7,605 bases of DNA, from the NCBI GenBank assembly GCA_003564735.1, contig PXEK01000181.1, positions 1 through 7,605 on the forward strand, read 5' to 3'. Source of the stretch: Cryomorphaceae bacterium. Lineage in GTDB: Bacteria > Bacteroidota > Bacteroidia > Flavobacteriales_G > Salibacteraceae. Below the pieces are notes generated by a model. That model was not told the DNA's origin, made no database searches, and saw only the letters and a program-made list of their open reading frames with translations. Below are positions 1 to 6,604 of this stretch, piece after piece. The position numbers and the translations under genes are program-made. Each line of letters opens with the position of its first letter. Position 1 is the first letter of the stretch.

Positions 1-251
1 GAAATGTAGGGCATGATACCCAATGCAAAAATGGAAGCTCTGGAAAACGCTCCACCGGCAAAAATATTCAATAATGCAGCCAAACCTGTAGCACCTTCAG
101 ACACCCTCTCCAATTCTATCGGGTCAACCCCGGGAAGAACCACGAAAGAACCTAAGCGGTAAACCAAAATAAGACCTAATGTCATGAGGATTCTGTCTCT
201 CAGTTCCTCAATTTTGAAAATGTTCGTTATAGTCTCAAAAAAGCGCTTCAT
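1..251 (-). CDS. secY: Protein translocase subunit SecY, N-terminal part (cut by window edge)
   Basis: SecY is the central channel of the Sec translocon in the cytoplasmic membrane. It passes unfolded secretory proteins outward and inserts membrane proteins. Only the first 83 codons are present and the gene runs off the left edge. The visible protein starts MKRFFETITNIFKIEELRDR, a short amphipathic cytoplasmic segment, followed by transmembrane helix 1 at about residues 21-38. The plug region is at about 56-72, and GGAFSRASIFALGIMPYI (residues 66-83) is the highly conserved start of helix 2 in the family. The ATG follows the rplO stop after 4 bases (GTAA) and has no Shine-Dalgarno sequence. 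Its place after rplO is the standard spc-operon position. Identification rests on sequence and context together and is very secure; completeness of the 3' part cannot be judged. Confidence 0.97.
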   Translation of the reverse strand, partial: MKRFFETITNIFKIEELRDRILMTLGLILVYRLGSFVVLPGVDPIELERVSEGATGLAALLNIFAGGAFSRASIFALGIMPYI

Positions 252-255
252 TTAC

Positions 256-702
256 TTATATTGTTTTTGCTTCACCACCTTTTTCCTCAATAGCTTTCTG
301 AGCAGATTTGGAAAATTTATGTGCTTCGACATTTAGTTTAGAAGATAATTCACCATCTCCAAGAATCTTCACAAGATGCCCGGATCTGATTATACCTTTC
401 TCCATTAAAACAGTTGGAGTAATTGTATCTAGCTTGTTAGCCTCAGCTATTTCACTAATTCTATCCAAGTTAAAAACTCTATACTCAACTCGATTTCTGC
501 TGTGGAATCCAAATTTAGGAACACGCCTTTGAAGTGGCATTTGACCACCTTCGAAGCCCTGCTTTTTACTGTATCCCGAGCGAGATTTAGCACCCTTATG
601 TCCACGACCTGCCGTGTCACCCGAGCCGCTGCCCTCGCCTCTACCTATTCTTCGTCCCTGTTTAACGGCGCCTTTAGCCGGTTTTATATCGTGTAGTCTC
701 AT
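256..702 (-). CDS. rplO: 50S ribosomal protein L15 (uL15)
   Basis: L15 is a large-subunit protein that assembles late and sits near the central protuberance, with a long extension into 23S rRNA. At 148 residues it has normal bacterial length. The N-terminus MRLHDIKPAKGA leads into the Gly/Arg-rich extended arm (about residues 16-60, with GRGEGSGSGDTAGRGHKG and EGGQMPLQRR) that threads through rRNA. The globular C-terminal domain carries the family signature starting KILGDGELSSKLNV at about residue 112. It lies 12 bases after the rpmD stop and 4 bases before secY, as in the standard spc order. The leader before ATG is ATATAATAGAAA, A-rich and without a Shine-Dalgarno sequence. Nothing is truncated or unusual. 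Confidence 0.98.
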   Translation of the reverse strand: MRLHDIKPAKGAVKQGRRIGRGEGSGSGDTAGRGHKGAKSRSGYSKKQGFEGGQMPLQRRVPKFGFHSRNRVEYRVFNLDRISEIAEANKLDTITPTVLMEKGIIRSGHLVKILGDGELSSKLNVEAHKFSKSAQKAIEEKGGEAKTI

Positions 703-714
703 TTTCTATTATAT

Positions 715-894
715 TTAAACAGTTTCAACAGATAATAAGTGATTGATTTTTCTAACCATACCCGCGATTTGAGGTGTTTCCTCATGCTCTACGGTTTGGT
801 TGATTTTTTTCAATCCTAAAGCTTTGAGTGTCGCCTTTTGATCTGCCGGTCTCTTGATTCCGGATTTTTTTTGTGTTATTCTAATCTTCGCCAT
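715..894 (-). CDS. rpmD: 50S ribosomal protein L30 (uL30), short bacterial form
   Basis: L30 is a small large-subunit protein that binds 23S rRNA. The 59-residue product has the usual bacterial size and opening, MAKIRITQKKSGIKRP, followed by the family pattern DQKATLKALGLKKINQTVEHEETPQIAGMVRKI, given here in outline only (residues 18-50). The ATG at base 894 is preferred because MAKI is the usual family start. A GTG codon lies immediately before it in frame (bases 895-897) and would add one residue; which of the two is used cannot be told from sequence. The gene follows rpsE after 11 bases and precedes rplO by 12 bases. rpmD is missing in some bacterial lineages, so its presence is mildly informative. 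Confidence 0.96.
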   Translation of the reverse strand: MAKIRITQKKSGIKRPADQKATLKALGLKKINQTVEHEETPQIAGMVRKINHLLSVETV

Positions 895-905
895 CACTCT
901 ATATA

Positions 906-1424
906 TTAACCGTTATAAACTTTACTAATGGGAATTCCTCTCGTCGCTGCAATTGTGCCGGCATCTCTAAGTTTCGTAAGGCCGTCGATTGTAGCTTTAA
1001 CCACATTCGCAGGATTAGATGAACCTTTAGACTTTGCCAATACATCTTTAACGCCAACACTCTCTAATACAGCACGCATGGCACCTCCCGCAATAATACC
1101 GGTACCGTCAGAGGCCGGTTGCATGTAAACGTGTGCACCACTGTATTTACCCACTTGACTGTGCGGTAAGGTATTATTGATGATAGGTACCTGAATTAAA
1201 TTTTTCTTCGCTGCATCCACGGCTTTTGCAATGGCTGTAGCCACTTCTTTTGCCTTACCCATTCCGTGACCTACAACTCCGCTTTCGTTACCTACTACCA
1301 CAACTGCAGAAAAGCCAAATGCACGTCCACCTTTTGTTACTTTCGTAACTCTTCTAATATCTACGAGTGTATCTTTTAACTCAATATCACCCGATTTTAC
1401 TTTTTGAATATTTCCGTTAGACAT
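906..1424 (-). CDS. rpsE: 30S ribosomal protein S5 (uS5)
   Basis: S5 is a small-subunit protein at the mRNA entry side, involved in decoding accuracy and helicase-like handling of mRNA. The 172 residues hold an N-terminal double-stranded-RNA-binding-like domain (about 14-80) with [20 protein letters not shown] at 25-44. This is the conserved loop where spectinomycin-resistance changes occur in other bacteria (family knowledge); the loop looks wild type here. The C-terminal domain (about 85-165) has [19 protein letters not shown] and [17 protein letters not shown], both standard. [12 protein letters not shown] is the form seen in Bacteroidota in place of the GFGYGKA of E. coli. It starts 6 bases after rplR (TGCATT leader, no Shine-Dalgarno sequence) and is followed by rpmD. 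Confidence 0.98.
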   Translation of the reverse strand: MSNGNIQKVKSGDIELKDTLVDIRRVTKVTKGGRAFGFSAVVVVGNESGVVGHGMGKAKEVATAIAKAVDAAKKNLIQVPIINNTLPHSQVGKYSGAHVYMQPASDGTGIIAGGAMRAVLESVGVKDVLAKSKGSSNPANVVKATIDGLTKLRDAGTIAATRGIPISKVYNG

Positions 1425-1430
1425 AATGCA

Positions 1431-1787
1431 TTAAAATTTAAGTCCCGCCTCACGAGCAGCGTCAGCAAAAGCTTTAACACGGCCATGATAAAGGTAACCA
1501 TTTCTATCAAATACTACTTTACTAATTCCCGCTTCCGAAGCTTTTTTAGCAAAAGCTTCCCCCACTTTTTTGGCTTGTTCAACTTTGCTCGGGGTTTTTC
1601 CTGAGTCCATGTTTAATGAGCCAACTTGGATAAGCGACTTATTATTAACATCATCCACTGCTTGAGCGTAAAATTCCTTATTACTTCGATAAACCGTTAA
1701 ACGAGGTCGTTCGGCAGTCCCCGTAATGTTACGACGGATTCTGCGCTTGATTTTGTTTCTTCTTTTAAGTTTTTGAGCTACTGCCAT
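1431..1787 (-). CDS. rplR: 50S ribosomal protein L18 (uL18)
   Basis: L18 binds 5S rRNA and, with L5, joins it to the large subunit at the central protuberance. The product is 118 residues, normal for bacteria. A strongly basic N-terminal tail ([20 protein letters not shown], residues 6-25) is followed by [20 protein letters not shown] and the C-terminal part [20 protein letters not shown] ending AGLKF, all typical of the family. It lies 8 bases after rplF and 6 bases before rpsE. The leader TTAAAGGT contains AGG, but this touches the ATG and is too close to work as a normal Shine-Dalgarno site. Confidence 0.98.
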   Translation of the reverse strand: MAVAQKLKRRNKIKRRIRRNITGTAERPRLTVYRSNKEFYAQAVDDVNNKSLIQVGSLNMDSGKTPSKVEQAKKVGEAFAKKASEAGISKVVFDRNGYLYHGRVKAFADAAREAGLKF

Positions 1788-1795
1788 ACCTTTAA

Positions 1796-2347
1796 TTATT
1801 TTGCTGCAGCTTTACCTGCTTTTCTACGTATCTGTTCACCTTTAAATCGGATACCTTTTCCTTTGTAAGGTTCAGGTTTTCTCAGTGATCTAATTTTAGA
1901 AGCCACCATACCGATTAACTGTTTATCGTGCGACTCTAAAGCAATTTGAGGGTTCTTACCTCTTTCCATCTGTGCGGCGACTTTAACCTCTTTTGGAAGA
2001 GCTACAACCACGTTGTGAGAAAAACCTAAAGATAGTTCTAAGTTTTGGCCTTGTGCGGAGGCTCTATAACCTACCCCTACCAATTCCATCTCAACTTTAT
2101 ACCCTTCAGAAACGCCCACAACGGCGTTTTGAATAAGTGCTCTATAAAGTCCATGCTTAGCTTTAGAGGGCTTAGATTCATCTGGTCTTGTAAAGGTTAT
2201 TGTCTCACCTTCTACAGCGGCAGCAATACCTCCTGATAGTGTTTCGGTTAACTCACCTTTGGGGCCTTTAACCTTCACTATATCATTCTCAACCTTAACT
2301 TCTACTCCTTTTGGTATGGAAACCGGCGCTAATCCTATTCTTGACAT
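1796..2347 (-). CDS. rplF: 50S ribosomal protein L6 (uL6)
   Basis: L6 is a large-subunit protein near the sarcin-ricin loop and factor-binding site. It has two tandem alpha/beta repeats, at about residues 1-82 and 83-172 of 183. The second carries the family signature [13 protein letters not shown] at 156-168, preceded by [17 protein letters not shown]. The start was set at the ATG ending at base 2347 because [15 protein letters not shown] is the conserved N-terminus. An in-frame ATG 27 bases upstream would add MLYLLKNII and overlap the end of rpsH, which is unlikely. The leader is AAAACATTATT, with no Shine-Dalgarno sequence, 11 bases after the rpsH stop. The C-terminal tail ends in a basic and Ala-rich stretch ([10 protein letters not shown]). 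Confidence 0.98.
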   Translation of the reverse strand: MSRIGLAPVSIPKGVEVKVENDIVKVKGPKGELTETLSGGIAAAVEGETITFTRPDESKPSKAKHGLYRALIQNAVVGVSEGYKVEMELVGVGYRASAQGQNLELSLGFSHNVVVALPKEVKVAAQMERGKNPQIALESHDKQLIGMVASKIRSLRKPEPYKGKGIRFKGEQIRRKAGKAAAK

Positions 2348-2358
2348 AATAATGTTTT

Positions 2359-2757
2359 TTAGTAGATATAACAAAGAACTTCGCCACCTACATTGTAGAT
2401 GCGGGCTTCTTTATCTGTAATGACACCTTTCGAAGTCGATAAAATTGCAATTCCTAACCCGTTCAACACTCTTGGCATATCAGCGGTACCTGCGTACTTT
2501 CTCAAGCCGGGTTTACTCACTCGTTTCATTGAGCGGATTGCCGGTTCTTTTGTACGACTATCGTATTTAAGCGCAATTTTAATCGTTCCTTGAGGTCCTG
2601 CCTCATCATCAAATTTAAAATTCGCTATATATCCCTTGTCTAAAAGGATTTTAGTCATTTCCTTCTTCAAATTCGAAGCGGGTATTTCTACCACGCGGTG
2701 TTTTGCCATAGAGGCGTTTCGAATTCTGGTTAAGTAATCTGAAATTGGATCAGTCAT
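2359..2757 (-). CDS. rpsH: 30S ribosomal protein S8 (uS8)
   Basis: S8 is a primary 16S rRNA-binding protein that organises the central domain of the small subunit. In E. coli it also represses the spc operon by binding mRNA near the L5 start; whether that happens here is not visible. The 132-residue product starts [20 protein letters not shown], as in the family. The C-terminal RNA-binding signature [18 protein letters not shown] is at 102-119, and the protein ends GGEVLCYIY, a usual ending in this phylum. It starts 18 bases after rpsN. The spacer is AT-only apart from its last base (TATAATAATTAATTAAAG) and has no Shine-Dalgarno sequence. Confidence 0.98.
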   Translation of the reverse strand: MTDPISDYLTRIRNASMAKHRVVEIPASNLKKEMTKILLDKGYIANFKFDDEAGPQGTIKIALKYDSRTKEPAIRSMKRVSKPGLRKYAGTADMPRVLNGLGIAILSTSKGVITDKEARIYNVGGEVLCYIY

Positions 2758-2775
2758 CTTTAATTAATTATTATA

Positions 2776-3045
2776 TTACCAACTGGCTTTGGTTACACCG
2801 GGTATAAGACCTTTCAAGGCCATTTCCCTGAAAGTTACGCGTGACAAACCAAATTGTCTCATGTAACCCCTTGGTCTTCCCGTAATTTTACATCTGTTTC
2901 GTGCGCGCACGTAGGAAGAATTCTTAGGTAGCTTTTGAAGCTCTTCCCAATTTCCTTCTTCTTTTAAACGAGCGCGTTTTTCAGCGTACTTTTCAATCAT
3001 TTTTGCACGTTTACGTTCACGTGCTTTCATCGATTCCTTAGCCAT
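2776..3045 (-). CDS. rpsN: 30S ribosomal protein S14 (uS14), zinc-free (C-minus) form
   Basis: S14 binds 16S rRNA in the head of the small subunit. The 89-residue product is the longer form, with a basic coiled N-terminal half ([20 protein letters not shown] and following) and a C-terminal core [20 protein letters not shown] then [19 protein letters not shown]. In zinc-binding S14 the core has two CxxC pairs. Here only the first cysteine remains (Cys52); the other three positions are Thr55, Ser68 and Thr71. It is therefore the zinc-independent type. The gene starts 3 bases after the rplE stop (ATT), so any ribosome-binding signal would lie within rplE, and none resembling a Shine-Dalgarno sequence is seen there. 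Confidence 0.98.
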   Translation of the reverse strand: MAKESMKARERKRAKMIEKYAEKRARLKEEGNWEELQKLPKNSSYVRARNRCKITGRPRGYMRQFGLSRVTFREMALKGLIPGVTKASW

Positions 3046-3048
3046 AAT

Positions 3049-3594
3049 TTATTTTTTAAAAGGTATTCCGAAGGCCTCCAAAAGAGCGTATCCTTCTTCA
3101 TCAGTATTTGCGGTTGTAACGAATGAAATATCCATCCCGTTAATGTTATTCACTTTGTCGATATCAATCTCGGGAAAGATAATATGTTCTTTGATTCCCA
3201 TAGTATAGTTACCACGACCATCAAACTTATTGTTCACACCCTTGAAGTCTCTCGTTCTCGGGAGAGAAATCGAAACCAACCTGTCTAAAAACTCATACAT
3301 ACGATCGGATCTCAAGGTAACTCTGGTACCAATGGCTACACCTTTTCTCAATTTAAAGTTCGACACGTCAACTAGAGAATAAGTGGCCACAGCCTTTTGT
3401 CCTGCGATTGAAGACAGCTCAGAAATTGATGTTTCGATTAACTTTTTGTCAGAAGTAGCACTACCCACGCCACGGTTAATAGAAATTTTCACCAATCGAG
3501 GTACCTCCATAGGTGAGGAATAGTTAAAGCGATCTTGAAGCTTTTTGGTTATTTCCTCTTTATACAATTTTTTTAATCTCGGTTCGTAGCTCAT
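3049..3594 (-). CDS. rplE: 50S ribosomal protein L5 (uL5)
   Basis: L5 binds 5S rRNA and helix 84 of 23S rRNA in the central protuberance and contacts P-site tRNA. The product is 181 residues, close to the usual 180. It starts [15 protein letters not shown] and carries the N-terminal signature [20 protein letters not shown] at 31-50. [20 protein letters not shown] follows, then [20 protein letters not shown], and the C-terminal [15 protein letters not shown]. The ATG overlaps the rplX stop as ATGA (4 bases), the usual arrangement for translational coupling. Uniquely in this window, a strong Shine-Dalgarno sequence (AGGGGAGGT) sits 6 bases before the ATG, inside the last codons of rplX. The ring of proteins around 5S rRNA is completed by rplR downstream. 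Confidence 0.98.
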   Translation of the reverse strand: MSYEPRLKKLYKEEITKKLQDRFNYSSPMEVPRLVKISINRGVGSATSDKKLIETSISELSSIAGQKAVATYSLVDVSNFKLRKGVAIGTRVTLRSDRMYEFLDRLVSISLPRTRDFKGVNNKFDGRGNYTMGIKEHIIFPEIDIDKVNNINGMDISFVTTANTDEEGYALLEAFGIPFKK

Positions 3595-3911
3595 TTGATT
3601 ACCTCCCCTGATTTCTTTTCAATTCTTACTTTTTCTCCTTTATCGTTCACTTGATAACCAATCCTCACAGGATTACCTTCTTTACCTTTGAACATAACGT
3701 TAGAGATATGAACAGTCCCTTCAACTTCGGATATCGATCCTTGTGGATTGGTAGCAGACGGCTTTACATGCTTCTTAATGATGTTTACGTCCTCAATAGT
3801 AACACGGTCGTTATTTCGGTTGATAGAAATTATCTTTCCTGATTGACCCTTACTGTTACCTGCCGTAACTACAACTTCGTCTCCAACTTTAAGTCTATAT
3901 TTCTTTTTCAT
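3591..3911 (-). CDS. rplX: 50S ribosomal protein L24 (uL24)
   Basis: L24 is an assembly-initiating protein of the large subunit, binding the 5' domain of 23S rRNA near the exit of the peptide tunnel. The 106-residue product has an N-terminal KOW motif (about residues 7-34: [20 protein letters not shown] and onward), then [20 protein letters not shown] and a C-terminal basic region ending KKSGEVIK. The start chosen is the ATG ending at base 3911. A GTG codon directly before it in frame (3912-3914) would add one residue and cannot be excluded. It follows rplN after 11 bases. Its last codons double as the Shine-Dalgarno sequence for rplE, and its TGA stop overlaps the rplE ATG. It is the only gene here that ends in TGA. 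Confidence 0.97.
   Translation of the reverse strand: MKKKYRLKVGDEVVVTAGNSKGQSGKIISINRNNDRVTIEDVNIIKKHVKPSATNPQGSISEVEGTVHISNVMFKGKEGNPVRIGYQVNDKGEKVRIEKKSGEVIK
3601..3609 (-). promoter_or_regulatory. Strong Shine-Dalgarno sequence for rplE inside rplX
   Basis: On the minus strand the bases read AGGGGAGGT, then a 6-base spacer AATCAA, then the rplE ATG. This is complementary to the usual 16S rRNA 3' end over GGAGGT at ideal spacing. It falls within rplX codons for Ser-Gly-Glu-Val near the C-terminus. No comparably strong site precedes any of the other 17 visible starts. The sequence match is seen directly; that ribosomes use it here is inference, since Bacteroidota ribosomes are known to make little use of Shine-Dalgarno pairing. 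Confidence 0.7.
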
Positions 3912-3922
3912 CACTTTAATCT

Positions 3923-4291
3923 TTAAAGCACTTCGGGTGCAAGTGAAACAATTTTCATGAATTGTTTATCTCGTAATTCTCTGGCCACGGGACCAAAAAT
4001 ACGAGTACCTTTCATTTCACCGGTGGGGTTCAATAAAACTACAGCATTATCGTCAAAACGAATATACGATCCGTCAGCTCTGCGAACCTCTTTGTGAGTC
4101 CTCACCACAACAGCGGGTGAAACAGCACCCTTTTTTACATTGCCGTTTGGCATGGCTTCCTTTACACTCACAATAATTTTATCTCCCACCGATGCGTATC
4201 TTCTGCCTGTACCACCCAGCACACGAATGCACAATACCTCTTTGGCGCCGCTGTTATCAGCTACTTTTAATCTACTCTCTTGTTGTATCAT
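3923..4291 (-). CDS. rplN: 50S ribosomal protein L14 (uL14)
   Basis: L14 lies at the subunit interface of the large subunit, contacts L19 and 16S helix 14 (bridge B8), and is the docking site for the silencing factor RsfS in many bacteria. The product is 122 residues, exactly the common bacterial length. It starts [20 protein letters not shown] and carries the central signature (about 55-88) with [20 protein letters not shown] and [14 protein letters not shown], then [13 protein letters not shown]. In E. coli this is the first gene of the separate spc operon. Here it follows rpsQ after 18 bases (TTTGTTACAATATTTATC), with no terminator hairpin or recognisable promoter, so a single transcript with the S10 block is likely. 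Confidence 0.98.
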   Translation of the reverse strand: MIQQESRLKVADNSGAKEVLCIRVLGGTGRRYASVGDKIIVSVKEAMPNGNVKKGAVSPAVVVRTHKEVRRADGSYIRFDDNAVVLLNPTGEMKGTRIFGPVARELRDKQFMKIVSLAPEVL

Positions 4292-4309
4292 GATAAATAT
4301 TGTAACAAA

Positions 4310-4564
4310 TTACTTGGCCTTTTCAATAATCTCAACCAAACGCCAGTTTTTGGTTTTACTCATAGGTCTAGTTTCCATAATACGAACCTTGTCTCCGATG
4401 CCGCACTCATTCTTATCATCATGAGCAACAAACTTAGAAGAACGCTTAAGGAACTTCCCGTAGATGGGGTGCTTAAGTTTTCTTTCAACCGAAACAACGA
4501 TTGATTTATTCATTTTATCACCGGTAACAATACCTATTCTTTCTTTTCTTAAATTCCTTTCCAT
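4310..4564 (-). CDS. rpsQ: 30S ribosomal protein S17 (uS17)
   Basis: S17 is a primary 16S rRNA binder of the small-subunit body, with an OB fold. The 84-residue product starts [20 protein letters not shown], and has the family pattern [20 protein letters not shown] and [20 protein letters not shown], ending [10 protein letters not shown]. The ATG ending at base 4564 was chosen because this is the conserved N-terminus of the phylum. The frame stays open for another 37 codons to an ATG at 4675, but that extension lies wholly over rpmC and does not look like S17. The start is 10 bases after the rpmC stop, with leader ATTTAGTACG. Confidence 0.97.
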   Translation of the reverse strand: MERNLRKERIGIVTGDKMNKSIVVSVERKLKHPIYGKFLKRSSKFVAHDDKNECGIGDKVRIMETRPMSKTKNWRLVEIIEKAK

Positions 4565-4574
4565 CGTACTAAAT

Positions 4575-4769
4575 TTATCCGTTGAGATCTCTTTTCTTGA
4601 TTTCAGTATGAAGCCTGGCAATCGTTCTTTTTTTGTAACGAAACTGCATAGGGTTTTCAAGTTGAGAAACCGCATGACTCATTTTTAGCTGACTCAAGGC
4701 ATCACTTTCAACTTCCAATCGCTCAACGAGCTCATCAGTGGTTAACTGAACTATTTCTGACTGTTTCAT
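4575..4769 (-). CDS. rpmC: 50S ribosomal protein L29 (uL29)
   Basis: L29 is a small alpha-helical protein near the exit of the peptide tunnel, next to L23, where it helps form the docking site for nascent-chain factors. The 64-residue product is predicted all helical: [20 protein letters not shown], then [20 protein letters not shown] and the closing helix [17 protein letters not shown]. The [12 protein letters not shown] segment is close to the form in other Bacteroidota. It starts 6 bases after rplP (leader AATATT) and is followed by rpsQ, the standard L16-L29-S17 order. Confidence 0.97.
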   Translation of the reverse strand: MKQSEIVQLTTDELVERLEVESDALSQLKMSHAVSQLENPMQFRYKKRTIARLHTEIKKRDLNG

Positions 4770-4775
4770 AATATT

Positions 4776-5195
4776 CTACTTTGCGTAATCGCGTCTAACT
4801 ACAAATTTTGTTCTTACGGGTAGTTTTTGCGAAGCTAATCTCAACGCCTCTTGGGCAATTTCGGGCTTAACACCGTCCACCTCGAAAAGAATACGACCCG
4901 GTTTTACTTTGGCCACCCAGTGGTCCAATGCACCTTTACCTTTACCCATCCTTACTTCGGCAGGTTTAGACGTAATTGGTGTATCAGGAAAAATACGTAT
5001 CCACACCGATCCTTCACGTTTCATATATCGATTTAACGCAATACGCGCAGCCTCAATTTGTCTTGAGGTAATCCTACCGGGATCTGTTGTTTTAATGGCA
5101 AAAGAACCGAAAGAAATACGCGCACCTCTTTGAGCGTTACCCTTAATACGTCCTTTTTGAACTTTTCTATGCTTAACTTTTTTCGGCTGTAACAT
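4776..5195 (-). CDS. rplP: 50S ribosomal protein L16 (uL16)
   Basis: L16 binds 23S rRNA near the peptidyl-transferase centre and helps place A-site tRNA. The product is 139 residues, against 136 in E. coli. It starts [20 protein letters not shown] and has [20 protein letters not shown] and the signature [20 protein letters not shown]. Arg82 in this signature matches E. coli Arg81, the residue hydroxylated by the oxygenase RoxA in that species; whether it is modified here is unknown. The stop is TAG, one of two in the window. It lies 9 bases after rpsC and 6 bases before rpmC. An overlapping open frame at 5033-5296 is a shadow. Confidence 0.98.
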   Translation of the reverse strand: MLQPKKVKHRKVQKGRIKGNAQRGARISFGSFAIKTTDPGRITSRQIEAARIALNRYMKREGSVWIRIFPDTPITSKPAEVRMGKGKGALDHWVAKVKPGRILFEVDGVKPEIAQEALRLASQKLPVRTKFVVRRDYAK

Positions 5196-5204
5196 GTCAA
5201 TCTC

Positions 5205-5906
5205 TTATTTGCGTTTTCTACCTTTTGGACTTCTTGGCCCGCCTTTTCGATCTTTACCGACATTAGGCGACAAATCTCTTTTACCGTATATCTCACCTCG
5301 GCAGATCCAAACCTTCACCCCAATACGACCATAAGTTGTATGAGCTTCAACCAAGGCATAATCGATATCGGCTCTGAAAGTATGGAGTGGAGTACGACCC
5401 TCTTTGAACATTTCTGTCCGAGCCATATCAGCGCCATTCAATCTACCGGCAATGCTAATCTTGATACCTTCAGCACCTAAACGCATAGTAGCGGCCATAG
5501 CCATTTTTGCTGCACGTCTGAAAGAAATACGACCTTCAATTTGTCTTGCAACACTTTCAGCTACAAGTATGGCTTCCAATTCAGGACGTTTGATTTCAAA
5601 AATATTAATTTGAACGTCTTTCTTTGTTAACTGCTTAATCTCTTCCTTTAACTTATCAACTTCTTGACCTCCCTTACCTATGATAATTCCGGGACGAGAA
5701 GTGTGTATAGTAATTGTAATAAGCTTAAGCGTGCGTTCAATGATAATTCTTGAAATACCACCTTTTCTCAAACGTGCATTAAGGTATCTTCTGATATCAT
5801 AATCCTCGGCAATTTTATCACCGTAATTTTCACCACCGTACCAGTTCGAGTCCCAGCCGCGAATTATACCTAATCTATTTCCTATCGGATTTGTCTTTTG
5901 TCCCAT
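5205..5906 (-). CDS. rpsC: 30S ribosomal protein S3 (uS3)
   Basis: S3 lies at the mRNA entry channel of the small subunit and, with S4 and S5, has mRNA-unwinding activity. The 233 residues start [20 protein letters not shown], then a type II KH domain whose GxxG loop is GKGG at 77-80, within [16 protein letters not shown]. The C-terminal domain follows at about 110-210, with [10 protein letters not shown] before the KH loop and [20 protein letters not shown] after it. The tail is strongly basic ([11 protein letters not shown]), as expected for rRNA contact. The gene starts one base after the TAG stop of rplV (TAG-A-ATG), so re-initiation by the same ribosomes is likely. Length and motifs are normal. 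Confidence 0.98.
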   Translation of the reverse strand: MGQKTNPIGNRLGIIRGWDSNWYGGENYGDKIAEDYDIRRYLNARLRKGGISRIIIERTLKLITITIHTSRPGIIIGKGGQEVDKLKEEIKQLTKKDVQINIFEIKRPELEAILVAESVARQIEGRISFRRAAKMAMAATMRLGAEGIKISIAGRLNGADMARTEMFKEGRTPLHTFRADIDYALVEAHTTYGRIGVKVWICRGEIYGKRDLSPNVGKDRKGGPRSPKGRKRK

Positions 5907-5907
5907 T

Positions 5908-6312
5908 CTAATCGAGGTCTTTATTTTGAGTATCTAAAACCAGAGTCACGTGATTAGAGCGTTTTCGAATTCTGTGCGCTCTACCTTGAGGTGCGGGTTG
6001 AATTCTTTTCAACATACCTGCTCCGTCAACTTTAATTTCCTTGATAAATAAATCTGCTTCTTCCCAGCTGTTACCCGTTTTTTGCTCATAATTAGCAAGC
6101 GCGGAACGCAACAATTTTTCAACCCTTAAAGAAGCTTCTTTTTTACTGTATTGCAGTAAAGCTGAGGCCTGATTCACATTCTTACCACGCACCATGTCCG
6201 CAACCAAGCGCATTTTGCGCGGAGAAGTAGGACAGTTATTCAATTTTGCGAAGTACATACTCTTCTTCTGCTCTCGCAACTTTTCAGCTGTATTCTTTTT
6301 CCTGGCACCCAT
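5908..6312 (-). CDS. rplV: 50S ribosomal protein L22 (uL22) with N-terminal extension
   Basis: L22 reaches with a long beta-hairpin into the peptide exit tunnel, where changes give macrolide resistance in other bacteria. The product is 134 residues, longer than the 110 of E. coli. The extra part is mainly a charged N-terminal stretch, [20 protein letters not shown], before the conserved [20 protein letters not shown]; this extension is usual in Bacteroidota. The hairpin (about residues 96-116) reads [20 protein letters not shown] with no insertion or deletion visible. The end is [12 protein letters not shown] plus a short acidic tail. A weak AAAGGT lies 7 bases before the ATG, inside the last codons of rpsS. 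Confidence 0.97.
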   Translation of the reverse strand: MGARKKNTAEKLREQKKSMYFAKLNNCPTSPRKMRLVADMVRGKNVNQASALLQYSKKEASLRVEKLLRSALANYEQKTGNSWEEADLFIKEIKVDGAGMLKRIQPAPQGRAHRIRKRSNHVTLVLDTQNKDLD

Positions 6313-6317
6313 AACTA

Positions 6318-6599
6318 TTACCTTTTACCTTTATCTTTTTTATTACCACCATGTCCACGAAATGTGCGTGTCGGCGCGAATTCCCCTAATTTATGGCCCA
6401 CCATATTTTCAGTGACAAAAATGGGAATGAATTTATTTCCATTATGTACAGCAATGGTAAGACCGACAAAATCGGGTGTAATCATTGAAGCTCGAGACCA
6501 TGTTTTAATGGTTGATTTCTTTGTTGAAGACTGCGCATTTTCAACTCTCTGAGCCAGTTTATAATGTACAAAAGGAGGTTTTTTCAACGATCTGCTCAT
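6318..6599 (-). CDS. rpsS: 30S ribosomal protein S19 (uS19)
   Basis: S19 lies in the head of the small subunit with S13 and contacts tRNA and the large subunit. The 93-residue product starts [20 protein letters not shown], has [20 protein letters not shown], and then the family signature [20 protein letters not shown] followed by [15 protein letters not shown]. The basic tail (NKKDKGKR) is ordinary. It starts 5 bases after rplB (GAGAC) and ends 5 bases before rplV. Confidence 0.98.
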   Translation of the reverse strand: MSRSLKKPPFVHYKLAQRVENAQSSTKKSTIKTWSRASMITPDFVGLTIAVHNGNKFIPIFVTENMVGHKLGEFAPTRTFRGHGGNKKDKGKR

Positions 6600-6604
6600 G
6601 TCTC

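Noticed and set aside
2348..2374. Longer rplF start adding nine residues (MLYLLKNII)
   Set aside because: It would overlap the end of rpsH, and the added residues are unlike any L6; [12 protein letters not shown] is the conserved start.
2758..2775. AT-only palindromic stretch (TAATTAATTA) between rpsN and rpsH, considered as a promoter or protein-binding site
   Set aside because: It is short, weak pairing only, and typical of AT-rich spacers; no promoter boxes accompany it.
4140..4424. Longest plus-strand open frame (94 codons) opposite rplN and rpsQ
   Set aside because: It is antisense to two certain genes, has no plausible start signal and looks like no protein I know; the other plus-strand frames in the window are shorter and have the same problem.
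4565..4675. 37-codon upstream extension of rpsQ in the same frame, starting at an ATG at base 4675
   Set aside because: It lies entirely over rpmC, does not resemble S17, and the conserved S17 N-terminus [11 protein letters not shown] begins exactly at the internal ATG.
5033..5296. Minus-strand open frame of 87 codons across the rpsC/rplP junction
   Set aside because: It overlaps two certain genes in another frame, and its translation is a frame-shifted reading of basic ribosomal protein codons with no recognisable domain.
6313..6332. Repeated AAAGGTA-like motif before rplV, considered as a tandem regulatory repeat
   Set aside because: The bases are the last rpsS codons for Lys-Gly-Lys-Arg plus the stop, so coding explains them; at most the second copy is a weak ribosome-binding site.
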